A stretch of DNA of 64,000 nucleotides from JBMYRH01 sp049602155. GTDB lineage: Bacteria > Myxococcota_A > UBA9042 > PHBI01 > JBMYRH01. Under the pieces are notes generated by a model. It was not told the DNA's origin. It did no database searches and saw only the letters and a list, made by a program, of their open reading frames with translations. Shown here in pieces: positions 9,350 to 20,300 of the stretch (its first letter is position 1; every line of letters starts with the position of its first letter). The stretch lies in the NCBI GenBank assembly GCA_049602155.1, contig JBMYRH010000023.1, positions 1-64,000 on the forward strand, written 5' to 3'. The position numbers and the translations under genes are program-made.

Positions 9350-11276
9350 TAAACCGCTTCTGTCCCTCGGGCTTTGGGCTAGACTTCTTCTTCGCGGCCG
9401 GTTTTGGGGTGGCCTTCTTCGTAGTCGAGCGTTTCTTTGCCTTTGTCCCCCGGCGCGCTTTCTTGGGCGCCTTCGTCTCAGCCGCGGGCACCACGGCGCT
9501 TGGCAGCGGGTTGAGCGCCGCCGTCATCAGGCGGTCTTCCGTGGGGACGAACTGCAAGTCCCGTGGGATGTGGCCTTCCAGGCTGACCGTGATCGTCGCG
9601 GCCTCCTCTCCATGAGGGACCGTAAAGATCTTCGGGGTCTTGCCCACCACTTTGTCCCCCATGCGGACCTCTGCGCCCGATGGTGTGCTGGTGACGCTGA
9701 TTGAGACCTCGGCCGGCGTGGCAGGTTTCTCTGCGACGACTGCGGCAGTCGCAGCCTTCTCGGCGGTCTTTGGCGCCTCCGCTGCCACGGGATCGGGGGT
9801 CACTTTGGTGGTCGCCTGCTGGCTCGCTGTGGCACCCTCTGCGCGCTGCGCGGCGTTGGATTGGCTGGCCTCATCGCCGCCGGAGAAGGCCATGAAGCCC
9901 CCGACGGCGATGAAGAGCGCCGCNNNNNNNNNNNNNNNNNNNNNNNNNNNNNNNNNNNNNNNNNNNNNNNNNNNNNNNNNNNNNNNNNNNNNNNNGATGA
10001 CGCGACCGTTCGAGTTCTGGGGCCGCGCAGCCTCGACGACCGCGGCGCGATGTTGGGTGCTCAGGGGTTGAAGTTTCGCCGCCGTCGCCTGCACACCGGT
10101 GTCCGTGATGGCGCGAACTTGCTCGCTACTTGCCCGCTGTGTTTGTAAGAGCGCGACCTCATCGGTGGCGTGCTGCTGTCGATCCAGGTCGGGCAACTTC
10201 ATCGAGGGCTGCGTGGGGGTGCCCTCGAAAGAGCGCAAGAGAGCGGTGCGGAACTCCTTCGCATTCTGTGGACGGAGGTTGGGATCTTTCTCCAGGCATT
10301 GCTGGACAAAGACGCTCAGCAGCTTGGGGACCACGGAGAGGTCGAGCACTTCATGAAGCGGGCTCGGCATCTGGGTCAGGTGACGCTGCATGACCATAAA
10401 CGGCGTGGAGCCGTCGATAGGCTGACGGCCGCTGATCATCTCGTAGAGGATGACGCCCATCGCGTACACGTCCGCCGCGGCGCCGACCTTCTCGCCTTTG
10501 ACCATCTCGGGGGACATGTAGGCTGGGGTACCCGCGATGGAGCCAGTCGTCGTCAGCCCCTTGTCTCCCGTCAGGCTCTGGGCTCGGGCGATCCCGAAGT
10601 CGAGGACCTTCACGAAGGCGTCGTTCTCACCGCTCTTCACTAGGAAGATGTTCTCGGGCTTGAGGTCACGATGGATGATCTCCATCCCGTGCGCTTCATC
10701 GAGAGACTGTGCGATGGCGTCGATGATCGAGACGGCCTCGGAGGCGGGGATATGACCGGTGTTGCGGAGCCGTTCGCGGAGATCGTGGCCGTCCAGGTAC
10801 TCCATTGCGATGAAGAGCAGCCCCTCATCGGTTTGACCGAAGTCGTGTACGGTGACCGTGTGTGGGTTCGAGAGGCGGCTCGTCGCCTTGGCCTCAAGGA
10901 AGAAGCGGCGCACCGCTTGCTGATCATCAAGGATGTCTCGCTTGAGGACCTTGAGCGCCACGAGGCGGTCAACGGAGAGCTGCCGTGCTTTGTAGACGGC
11001 GCCCATGCCACCAGCGCCCAGCAACGCCTCGACTTCGAATCGCCCTGCGACGACCTGACCCACGAGCGCGTCGTCGCGGGAGAACGTGACCAAGGGGGTC
11101 CCGTCGTCTGGGCAGATGAATTCTTCTGACGTTGCGGAGAACGTACGACCACACTCGGGGCACGTCTTCGCTCCACCGGGTGTCAAATACTGGTCTGTGC
11201 TGTCCAGGCGCCTCTCCACTAACTTAATGACCCGAACGATACCTCGCCCACGCGAACGCGAGCAACTCGTTAGCAC
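9330..11276 (-). CDS. Transmembrane Ser/Thr protein kinase with C-terminal PEGA domain (contains assembly gap)
   Basis: About 648 residues if the 72-N gap (24 codons, in frame) is sized correctly. A zinc-ribbon-like CPECG...CPDDG motif lies at about 38-58. The Hanks-type kinase domain at about 72-335 has the glycine loop GAGGMGAVY, the lysine in VALKVLK, the catalytic IIHRDLKPEN, DFG in VLDFGIA and the GTPAYMSPE segment, so it should be active. A Gln/Thr-rich linker, one membrane helix just after the gap (AALFIAVGGFMAF), a PEGA domain (VSISVTSTPSGAEV...) and a Lys-rich tail follow. The GTG start at 11276 is uncertain. GTG at 11219 is also possible, and a weak promoter-like TTGCTC/TATCGT pair lies between the two. 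It likely senses or signals across the membrane with the two downstream surface proteins. Confidence 0.88.
   Translation of the reverse strand: MLTSCSRSRGRGIVRVIKLVERRLDSTDQYLTPGGAKTCPECGRTFSATSEEFICPDDGTPLVTFSRDDALVGQVVAGRFEVEALLGAGGMGAVYKARQLSVDRLVALKVLKRDILDDQQAVRRFFLEAKATSRLSNPHTVTVHDFGQTDEGLLFIAMEYLDGHDLRERLRNTGHIPASEAVSIIDAIAQSLDEAHGMEIIHRDLKPENIFLVKSGENDAFVKVLDFGIARAQSLTGDKGLTTTGSIAGTPAYMSPEMVKGEKVGAAADVYAMGVILYEMISGRQPIDGSTPFMVMQRHLTQMPSPLHEVLDLSVVPKLLSVFVQQCLEKDPNLRPQNAKEFRTALLRSFEGTPTQPSMKLPDLDRQQHATDEVALLQTQRASSEQVRAITDTGVQATAAKLQPLSTQHRAAVVEAARPQNSNGRVIXXXXXXXXXXXXXXXXXXXXXXXXAALFIAVGGFMAFSGGDEASQSNAAQRAEGATASQQATTKVTPDPVAAEAPKTAEKAATAAVVAEKPATPAEVSISVTSTPSGAEVRMGDKVVGKTPKIFTVPHGEEAATITVSLEGHIPRDLQFVPTEDRLMTAALNPLPSAVVPAAETKAPKKARRGTKAKKRSTTKKATPKPAAKKKSSPKPEGQKRFNVLFDD
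9924..9995. other. Assembly gap of 72 N
   Basis: The run of 72 undetermined bases falls inside the kinase gene, between the cytoplasmic linker and the membrane helix. The reading frame matches on both sides, so the gap length is either right or wrong by a multiple of three. Confidence 1.
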
Positions 11277-11340
11277 GAGGCGATCGCAACCAGGCCCCGA
11301 TCGCTCCCGTTAGAGCGTGGTCTCGAGCCATGGTGAATGC

Positions 11341-11375
11341 AAAAAAACGAGCGTCAGGGCCGAGAGCTCATCGCC
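11341..11375 (-). terminator. Possible terminator after the HhH lipoprotein gene
   Basis: On the minus strand a run of seven T (11347-11341) follows a GC-rich stretch with an imperfect GGGC...GCCC stem, about 30-60 nt after the stop codon. The spacing between stem and T-run is about 9 nt, longer than usual, so the call is weak. Confidence 0.35.
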
Positions 11376-11405
11376 CATCCGTTTTCGATTGCGGAGAGGG
11401 TTGTC

Positions 11406-12329
11406 TTACTCGAAGCGCCCGATATTGATCAGCTCACCGGTCTCGGCGTCATACGCACCGAACCACAGCGTCGCAGCCTCTGGAAAAACGACCGCGGGGT
11501 GAACGACCACGTCGGTGTGGGACAGGTCATAGCTGAAGGGGGAGTCTGAGATGTCCGTGACAGCCTCGATAAGGTCGGTCGAGATCGCGGCGTGCGCCTC
11601 GGCGAGATCACGCCCCCCGGCCTTCGCGACGTCCGCGCCGTAGAGCCCGTACCATTCCCCAAGGTGATGGGCGAGGTCCGCGGCGAAGCGCTCGTCCAAG
11701 CTCAACAGCTCCGGGGCCTCGGCGGCCTCCTTGAGGATGTTCAGCGCTGAGTTGCCGACGAACCAGAGGGTGGACAGCTCTGCGAGCGTCTCGATGGGTT
11801 GCGCCATGACGATAGAGGCCGCAGCCCGGCGGTCGAGGCCAAGGTCATCGTCGAGCTCAGCCTCGGTGGAGGCGTTCACGAGTGCCAAGGTGGCCTCGGC
11901 TTGAGCGACCGTGAAGACCACGCCGTCCCAGGTGCCCAGGATATCGTCTGCGTTCGGGACCCAGTTCTGGGTGAATGCGAAGTTGACCAGCGACGCCATC
12001 GCGGACGTGCCGACCCAGCGGACGGCGTCGACCTCGGCGAGGTGGTCGAAGAGGTTGTCGTCATAGGTGCCGGGCTTGCCATCGAACCCGTCACGGTGGT
12101 GAATCAGGTTACGGGCCGCGCGGCGGTTAAGCGGCACGTCGTGATCCAGGACGTCCACCGTCGTCGTGGGATCGTTCAAGAATTCCAAGAGCCCAATTGC
12201 CTCCGGGGACCCCTCGACGAGCGCCAAGGTCGCGGTGTCTAGGCTCTCCTCGGGAGGGAGGGTGTCACCACAGCCGAAGGCCAAGGTCGCAAAGCAGGTC
12301 GAGATCACAATCGTCGTAAGCGTCTTCAT
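11406..12329 (-). CDS. Lipoprotein with two helix-hairpin-helix (ComEA/T2SK-like) domains
   Basis: 307 residues from the ATG at 12329, chosen because AGGAGG (12342-12337) sits 7 nt upstream and the signal peptide MKTLTTIVISTCFATLAFGC starts here. Longer forms lack this. The lipobox is LAFGC. Two HhH-like units, around residues 35-115 and 125-205, carry the pattern short helix, LNRRAARNLIHHRDG / LDRRAAASIVMAQP, then a VRWVGTSAM or LWFVGNSAL turn, as in ComEA and GspK. A C-terminal region (about 220-307) holds two aromatic-rich beta strands and ends in IGRFE. In ComEA this fold binds DNA. Here DNA binding is inference only, since many Myxococcota lipoproteins use HhH units in other ways. Confidence 0.75.
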   Translation of the reverse strand: MKTLTTIVISTCFATLAFGCGDTLPPEESLDTATLALVEGSPEAIGLLEFLNDPTTTVDVLDHDVPLNRRAARNLIHHRDGFDGKPGTYDDNLFDHLAEVDAVRWVGTSAMASLVNFAFTQNWVPNADDILGTWDGVVFTVAQAEATLALVNASTEAELDDDLGLDRRAAASIVMAQPIETLAELSTLWFVGNSALNILKEAAEAPELLSLDERFAADLAHHLGEWYGLYGADVAKAGGRDLAEAHAAISTDLIEAVTDISDSPFSYDLSHTDVVVHPAVVFPEAATLWFGAYDAETGELINIGRFE

Positions 12330-12688
12330 CACGCGTCCTCCTGAGTCGTGCCCCGAACAGGGCGTCATCAGTCAAACCGCGGATTTTCAACACTGTGCCT
12401 TGATTGGCGTCATCGAGGGACAACAAACAGGCCGCCACGGACCTCGACGAGGAGCGGACTTCTAGAGGAGGTGATTTCTCTTGGCAAGTCGGGAGTCATA
12501 AAAAACGACAATATGCTCCATAAGCACATGTCTTTATTGTTTTTATTCTAGCGCGCACGCTGTCCTTTGGAGCCCGTATCGCTAGGCTTCAGCGTCGGTT
12601 TCAGGCCGTCGAAGCGCTAGACGTCTCCTCGATCGGTTCGCGACCGTGCGTGTGCTAGGGTGTGGCCGCTCACTCCTTGGAGGTGTCG
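12330..12688. other. Divergent intergenic region with an AT-rich core
   Basis: A 359-bp gap lies between the divergent HhH and CAP lipoprotein genes. I see no ORF of note. The segment 12496-12549 is strikingly AT-rich for this window and has an imperfect inverted repeat (ATAAAAAACGACAAT on the left, ATTGTTTTTAT on the right, about 20 nt apart). No clear sigma-70 pair could be assigned. It probably holds the promoters of both genes. Confidence 0.5.
12337..12342 (-). promoter_or_regulatory. Shine-Dalgarno AGGAGG that fixes the start of the HhH lipoprotein
   Basis: A perfect AGGAGG on the minus strand, 7 nt from the ATG at 12329. It argues against a start upstream at 12368. Confidence 0.8.
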
Positions 12689-14230
12689 ATGCGTGGCTTA
12701 TCGTCGGTGATCATCTTGAGCCTCTTCGGGGGACTCCTCGCTGGGTGCGATGGAGCAGCGGACAGCGCGTCTTCGGAGGCGGCCGCGGATTTGATGGCCC
12801 CTGAGCTTGAGGGAGGTCAGTCGGGGATCATCCCAGCTGCGCCAGAGGTCACCCACACCTCGATGGCGCCTCAGATGGATGGGCTTTTGGCGTATTACGC
12901 GCTCGATGGTGACGCGATCGACGGTGGACAGTCGGCCATCGACGGCGTGGTCTTAGGGGCGACGCCAGTCCTCGACCGCTTTGGGATCTCTGACGGCGCT
13001 TTGAGCTTCCAGAGCCTCGATGACCACGTGACCTTCGACGCCCCGATCGTGGGTATGAACCTGACGTCGATGTCGGTCAGCCTTTGGTTTCAGAGCAGCA
13101 CGATCGACCGCGGGGTAATTTTCCACGAGGGGAAAAAGCAGGGGCCCGGGTTTCAGCTCCGCATTCTCCCTGGCAAGAACACCCTCATGGCCCGCTCCGG
13201 GGGCGCCTTCACGATCGAGTCGGAGAGCGCCTACAACGATGGCGGGTGGCACCACGTCGTCGTGACCGGAGACGGACTGGGCGCCGCCATGTGGGTGGAT
13301 GGGGCGTTGGTCGTTACACACGAGGGTGTGTATGAGCAGCCCGAGCCCATGCCGTTCCTCCCCGCGCTGGGCCGTGATGGTGGCTCTGACGCGACCGACC
13401 CGAAGGACGGCTTCGTCGGGGCGATCGATGACGTCTCGGTCTTCAACAGGCCGCTGAGCGCCGCGGAGGTCGCCGAGCTTTTCGAGGAGGGTCCACCGCG
13501 TCCACCGGTCGCTGACGCCGGGCCGAACATCTCCCGCTTTGGTCTCCAGATCAGCGTCGACGGTTCGCGCTCCCACGACCCCGACGGTGAGGTGGTGAGC
13601 TACCTGTGGGACTTCGGTGATGGCTCGGCGCCAGTAGAGGGCATCACGGCCTCGCACACGTACCCGGAGTTCGGCGTCTACACCGTCACCTTGACGGTGA
13701 CCGATGACGAGGGCGCCCAGGCCTACGCTGCACTGAGTGCATCGGTGCGAGACCCCGAGTGCGTGACCCCGGATTGCGACCAGGTCGACACGTGGGATCC
13801 GACGTGGTCACAGCTCGAGCTCGACATGCTCGACGAGGTCAATCGGAACCGCGCAGCGGGGGCGATCTGCGGCGGAGATCCCTACCCTGCCGTGCCGCCG
13901 CTTGAGATGAATGAGATCGCGCGCGTCGCTGCCCGGCTCCACAGCCTGGATATGGCCGAGAAGAACTTCTTTGAGCACGACAACCTGGACGGCCTCGACC
14001 CTTTTCAGCGCATGGAGAATGCCGGTTATCAAGGGGCGGACCCTTGGGGCGAGAACATCCAAGCTGGCAGCGGTACAGGGCAAGACGCCGTGGCGAGCCT
14101 GATGACGAGCCCGGGTCACTGTCGTAACATCATGGACCCGGACTATACGGTTATCGGCCTGGGCTACGCCTATGGCGACACCTCTGATTACGGCCACTAC
14201 TGGACCCAATGCTTCGGTGGTGGTCACTAA
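12689..14230 (+). CDS. LamG-PKD-CAP (SCP/PR1-like) lipoprotein
   Basis: 513 residues from ATG 12689, with GGAGG 5 nt upstream. The lipobox is LLAGC. Residues about 75-265 form a LamG/concanavalin-like domain (GLLAYYALDGDAIDG, then WHHVVVTGDG and IDDVSVFNRPLSAAEV). Residues about 275-355 are a PKD domain (VDGSRSHDPDGEVVSYLWDF...YTVTLTVTDDEG). Residues about 375-513 are a CAP domain: LLDEVNRNR, His in RLHSLDM, FFEHDN, GENIQAG, SPGHCRNIMDP and YWTQCFG, so the two His and two acidic residues of the CAP pocket appear present. It is likely an exported surface protein that binds glycans or lipids. Bacterial CAP proteins have no single known function. Confidence 0.88.
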   Translation: MRGLSSVIILSLFGGLLAGCDGAADSASSEAAADLMAPELEGGQSGIIPAAPEVTHTSMAPQMDGLLAYYALDGDAIDGGQSAIDGVVLGATPVLDRFGISDGALSFQSLDDHVTFDAPIVGMNLTSMSVSLWFQSSTIDRGVIFHEGKKQGPGFQLRILPGKNTLMARSGGAFTIESESAYNDGGWHHVVVTGDGLGAAMWVDGALVVTHEGVYEQPEPMPFLPALGRDGGSDATDPKDGFVGAIDDVSVFNRPLSAAEVAELFEEGPPRPPVADAGPNISRFGLQISVDGSRSHDPDGEVVSYLWDFGDGSAPVEGITASHTYPEFGVYTVTLTVTDDEGAQAYAALSASVRDPECVTPDCDQVDTWDPTWSQLELDMLDEVNRNRAAGAICGGDPYPAVPPLEMNEIARVAARLHSLDMAEKNFFEHDNLDGLDPFQRMENAGYQGADPWGENIQAGSGTGQDAVASLMTSPGHCRNIMDPDYTVIGLGYAYGDTSDYGHYWTQCFGGGH

Positions 14231-14367
14231 ACACCACGCCAGCTTAGGCTTAGCGTCGCGTTGGACTCGGTCGCTGAAGACCCCGTGGATGCGGCCTCTA
14301 GCGACAGGGTCACATCGGCATGCGGTGAGAATGGCCACGACCCGACTTGCGCGATAAGCTCCCAGCC

Positions 14368-17300
14368 ATGATGAACCGCGCATGGCTCCTCCTCACCCTA
14401 GGTATGTTCACGCCCATGGCCGGGTGTCAGCAGGCTCCTCCAGAGACCCGCAGCGCAGGCGAGGCATGCGTGGCGACGTCGGAGTGCGAGTCCAACCTTT
14501 GCTACGTCTCGACCTGCTTGGAGCCCGAGCGAGACGATGACGGCGATGGGCTGACGAACACCCTGGAGTCCCAGCTCGGGACCGATCCTTTCGCTTTCGA
14601 CAGCGACGGTGATGGGCTCTCAGATCTCCAGGAGATCCCCTACCTGGCCGAGCCCGCCGATGAAGACGGCGACGGCGTGATCGACGCCATAGAGTCCCTC
14701 GTCGCCGAGACCGGCTCCGAGGGAGCGGACGCCGACAAGGACTGCCTGCCCGACCAAAAGGACCCCGACAACGCGAGCCCTAGCGCAGACGCCCACGACG
14801 TCCGGAACCGCGCCTGTTGTTGCTACGGTCCCTGCGACAAGTTTGGCTCCACAGGCGAGGAGGGCCAAGAGAGGCTCGTCCCTGGCGCGGGCGAGACCAT
14901 CACGGTCCTGAGCGCCAACGCGTGCACCGAGGAGGTCCTCGAGAGCGGGGATCTCGGCTGCGTCCTCTCCCACGAATGGGTGAACGGAGACGACGATAAC
15001 GACGGGGTCGATAACGCCTGCGACCCCTGCCGAGCGGCCGACTGGCAACCGGACCCCGAGACGGTTGACCCGGACTACCCGAACGACTCGGATAGGGACA
15101 GCGTCTGGGACTGCGAGGACAACTGTCCACCTGTCGTCGGGCAAGACACCGCGAACCCGCCGAACCCTTATACGGGGCTTCAGGCTGACCTCGACGGCGA
15201 TGGGCAGGGGGACGCATGTGATGAGGACCGCGATGGAGACGGGATCCTCAACACGGAGGATAACTGCCCTGACACACCCAACCCCGCTCAGATAGACCTC
15301 TGGCCGGCGAACGACATCGGGGACGCCTGTGACCCGCTCACCTTTGACCCCGATCTCGATGATGACGGCGCGCTGAACTGGGATGACTGCGCCCCCGAGG
15401 ATGGTCAGTACCAGGCCAAGAGCTGCGTCGAGGGCGCACAGTGCGGCGATGACGGCTGTGGCGGCGTCTGCGGGACCTGCAAGGAGGATGAGGCCTGCGA
15501 GGGGAGCCTGTGCGTCGCGCTCTGCGCCCCGGCCTGTGAGGACAAAGCCTGCGGCGATGATGGCTGCGGGGGCTCATGCGGTGAGTGCTCAGAGGGGAGC
15601 CTCTGCAGCGATGGGGGCGCCTGCGAGGCTGTGTGTACCCCCAGCTGTGTCGAGGGCGCTCAGTGTGGTGATGACGGCTGCGGGGGCTCTTGCGGGGAGT
15701 GCGGTGAGGACGCTGCCTGCGACTCAGGGCAGTGCATCTCGACCTGCGCGCCTCAGTGCGAAGACAAGGAGTGCGGCGATGATGGCTGCGGTGGGTCCTG
15801 CGGCGGATGCGATGACGGCGACATCTGCACCGAGGATGTCTGCAGCGGCCTTGGGCTCTGTGTCTTCGCGCCGATCTCCTGCGACGACGGAGACCCCTGC
15901 ACCCTCGACACCTGCGACATTGCCGAGGGCTGCGTCTACGACGCGGGCGCGGCCGAGGGTCAACCCTGCGATGACGGCGTGGGTTCGACTCAGGGCGATG
16001 TCTGCGTCGATGGACTGTGTGCGGGGACGCTCTCTGGTGAGACATGCGAGCACCCCCTGTTGATGGGCGACGGAGAGACCCTCGAGATAGACACCTGCCA
16101 GTTCAAGGCTCAGGACCTGCTCTCCGGCTGTGGGATTGTGGGGCCCGAGGCTGTCGTGCGCGTCGACATCCCCTATGAGAAGGCGCTCTTGATCTTAGAG
16201 GTCATCGACGGACCTGAGCAGCTCATCGTGGAGGGGGTCGGCAACGCCTCCTGCACGGGCGACTTCGGAGGCACGCTCTGTAAGTCCGTCGGCGCGTCCT
16301 ATCAGATCGATGCCTACCAGTCCGACGTGGCCAACACCTTCCGCTTCGGGACGAGCGATGACACCTGCGGGCCCGTGACCCTGAGCTTGACCTTGGCGTG
16401 CGCCTGCGATGATCAAAACCCCTGCACGAGCGACCTCTGCGGCGAGGAGGGGCTGTGCGAACATGAGGCATCGCCCCTCGGGGCAGCGTGTGATGATGGC
16501 GATGCGTGCACCCAAGGAGACGCGTGTCGAGAGGGAAGCCTCTGTGTGGGTGAGCCCCTCCCTTGTTCGGACGGGGACCCGTGCACCTTCGATGGATGTC
16601 AAGCGGGCGGCGAGGGCGCGCTCTGCGTCTCACAGGGTACAGAGGAGCTCTGCGGGCCCGCCGATGACGACCCATGCACGGCGCGGGTCTGTGACGTCGA
16701 GGGTGCCACCTCGGCGTTCGACTCAGAGCCTGAGAGCGTCGAGGCGCTCTGCGCCGAGGTCGTGGTGACACAGGGCGCTGTTGAGACCCTCATCACTCAC
16801 GCGGAGGCTCAGGGGTGTGCCTGTGTCCCCGAGGCCCCCACGGCCGTCGCCTCAGTCGCCTCAGAGGCCTTCTGCTCAGAGGTCTGTGCGACCCTCACGG
16901 ACTGCGGCGTAGAGAGCTGCGTCGATGAATGCGTCGCCGAGGTGAGCGCCGACCACCGGGCGGCTCGGGCGTGGTCCTGTCAGCGTGAGCGACACGCTCA
17001 CCTGGAGGTAGCCTGCGACCCGACGGTCTACGCCGCTGAGCGCGCGGCCTGCGACGCGACCTGTTACAGGTCAGCGCCATCGCTTTGCGAGAGCTCTTGC
17101 CAGCGCATCGCGGAGACCTGTTGGGAGGTGTTGGACGCTGATCTCCCGAAGTCCTTTCAGGCCTACACCCTCTCTCAGCCGCTCTGCCGCGCGGCCTGCG
17201 CGGGCGGCCTTGAGGTGGACCTCTTCGCTGGTCACGACTTCCAGTGCATCGTTGAGCACATCGATCAGGCCCTGGTGGTCGCTGGAGATCCCACAGCCTG

Positions 17301-20300
17301 CATCGCGCCCGTCGACTTCTCCTGTGGGGCCCGCCCCTGCGACGTCTCTCAGCCCAGCTGCCTCCTTTGGTCGACCACCCTCGGCGGCAACGGACACTAC
17401 TACCTCGTCGACGAGAAGGCGCAGGGCGAATGGACTTGGTCCGAGGCGCGGAGCAGCGCGAGGGCGGCGACCCTCGGGGATGACAGGCCGCGCTATGGGG
17501 GCCATTTGGCGCTCCCGTCGACGGCCGAGGAAGACACCTGGCTCCGCGAGGCCTACGCCCAGGTGTTGGAGGGGGGCGCGGGCGCAGCCTGGATAGGTGT
17601 CTATGTGCCCGTCGGGCTTCAGGCCCCGGAGGGCATCGCCAATGGCGATGATGGCGCCGAGTTGAGGACCCTGACAGGTGAGCCCTTGGCGCTGAACCAA
17701 GAGCTCTTGGCCATTGACTCAGTGGGCGTCGCGGCTCACTTCGCGAGCTACCGACTCAAGGGAGAGGGGGCTGAGTCCGAGGTTGGGCTTGAGTTTAGAC
17801 AACACGGCGCGCCGGTCTCCCGCCTCATCATCGAGTACGAGCCGACGTGGGGCGTGTGCAGCGACAGAGACCACGACGGCGTCTGCAACACGGACGACAT
17901 ATGCCCAAGCGTCGCTGACGCCGAGCAAGCCGATGCGGACGAAGACGGCTTCGGGGACGCATGTGACGTCGCGCCAGGGAAAGGGGAGCCTTCCTTCCTC
18001 TCCCAGCAGTTCACGAACATGCTCTCCTCAGATCTTGAGCTCATCGACGCTGTCTGTGCGCTTCACTGCGAGACGCTCATCGATCACTGCGGCCTCGAAG
18101 AGGGCCTCAGCGCGTGCACGGAGGGCTGCGTCGCAGACCTGCAGGAGCCCCACCTAGCAGGTCAGCTCTCGACCCTTATCTGTGAGCAGCGCTCGGCAGA
18201 CCCAGCCTTCCCCGGCAACTGCGATACTCGAGCGCGCTGCACTGTGGACGGCGGCCCGGTGCACACCCCCTCTTGGCTCCAGTCTGAGGCGGTGGTCGAG
18301 GGGGCCTCTTCAGCCGAGGTGAGGCAAGCGTGCTCGACTCTGTGCGGCCAGGTCAGCGCCTGCGATGGGGCGGAGGACTTGGCCAGCGCCGAGGTCTTTG
18401 ACGCCGAGCACATGAGCGGGGTGACCAAGAACCATGGGCTCTGCGTTGAGACCTGCGTCGGGCACAGCGCCGCAAACCCCTGGCGTGCGGAGAGCCTGCT
18501 CAGCGGCTGCGCCGCGTCTCTCTGGGCTGAGAGCTGCGCTAACGATGAGCTCATCGGCGCGTGCGCTCCTCCGCTCTGCGCCGACAAACCTCCGCAGGAC
18601 TGCCTGATGTGGGCCCCTGAGGATGGCGGCAATGGCCACGTCTATCAGTGGATGGTGGAGCCTGGCGTGCCGGCACCATTGGAGAGCTGGTTGGCGCTCA
18701 TCGGGAGCGATCAGAGCACCCACGCTCTAGCCATCAGCGATGGCGATGAGATGGCCTGGGTGAGCGAGGTCTTCCTCGGCGGCAACATCGACTCGACGCC
18801 CTTTATCGGCGCGACTTATATCGCGGATGAGGAGGCCTGGAGGTGGTCGACAGGGGAGCTCTTCATCGCGAGTGATTGGGCGCCAGGTGAGCCGAACTTG
18901 GAGGCTGGAGAGGACGTCGTGATGAGCGCTGAGGGGTGGCGCATCGCCTCTGAGTCCACCGCCCTTGTGATTGAGATCGCCCCGGTGATTGGCGGGGACC
19001 TTGACCGTGATGAGGTGTCTGACCTTGACGATAACTGCCCGGAGATCGCAAACGGGCCTCAGCGCGACCTCGACCTCGATGGCGTCGGTGACCTGTGCGA
19101 CGCCTGCCAAAACGGCATCATCGGCTGGCGCTCGAGCGAGGACAATGACGCCAACGCTAACGGGTGCATGGACGGCATCGAGGAGGTCGAGAGTGCCGCC
19201 CTCGATGGCGACGGTGATGGCTTCAGCCCCAACGAGGGCGACTGTGACGATGACGACTCAGAGGTCTTCCCGGGCGCCGTGGAGCTCTGCGATAACCTGA
19301 ACAATGACTGCGACAGCCTGATCGACGAGGGCTTCCCAAACGCGGACCTCGACGGGCTCGCCGACTGTGTCGATCCAGACGACGACGGTGATGGCGTCGA
19401 CGATGGGCTGGACTGCGAGCCGCTCGACCCTGACATTTTCCTGGGTAAGCCCGAGCTCTGTAACGGCGTCGACGATGACTGTGACTTGGCGATCGATGAA
19501 GGCTACGCAGCGCCAATCACCTACTACTACCTCGACGATGATGCTGACGGTTATGGAGGGCAGAGCAGCGCTCCTCTCGCTGACTGCTCAGGGCAAGGGC
19601 CCCCGACTGGCTATACCGAAGACAACACCGACTGTGACGACCAAAACACCTTCGTCTACCCTGGGGCCATTGAGCTCTGCGACTCCTTCGATAACGACTG
19701 CAACGGCGTAGCCGATGACGGCGCAGCAGCCGTGGACCTCGACGGCGATGAGACGCCTGACTGCCTTGATGAGGACATCGACGGAGATGGGTTCTCCAAT
19801 GATCTTGAAGTCGACCAGGGGTCGGATCCGATGGACCCCTTCTCATGTGGCGATCAAGACCTCGACAGCTGTGATGATTGTTCCGAAGTGGGCACGGCCC
19901 AGCCTGGCAACGACGGGCTGGATAGCGACGGTGACGGCGTGTGTGACCTCGGTGATGAGGACGACGACGGTGATGGCGACCCCGACGCCTCCGACTGTGC
20001 GCAGCTGAACCCGCAGATCTACACAGGTGCTCAGGAGATCTGCGGGGACCTCATTGATGACAATTGCGACGGGACCCTCGACGACGGCTGTGATTTAGAC
20101 GGCGACAGTGTGGAAGACCAGCTGGATAACTGCCCTGAGGTTTATAACGAATTTCAAGTGGACACCGACGAGGATGGCGCAGGTGACGTCTGTGACCAGG
20201 ACGACGACGACGACGGTGTCTCTGATGTGGTTGAAGAGTTGCAGGGGTCGGACCCGAAGGACGCCTTCTCATGTGGCGACCAAGACCTCGATACCTGTGA

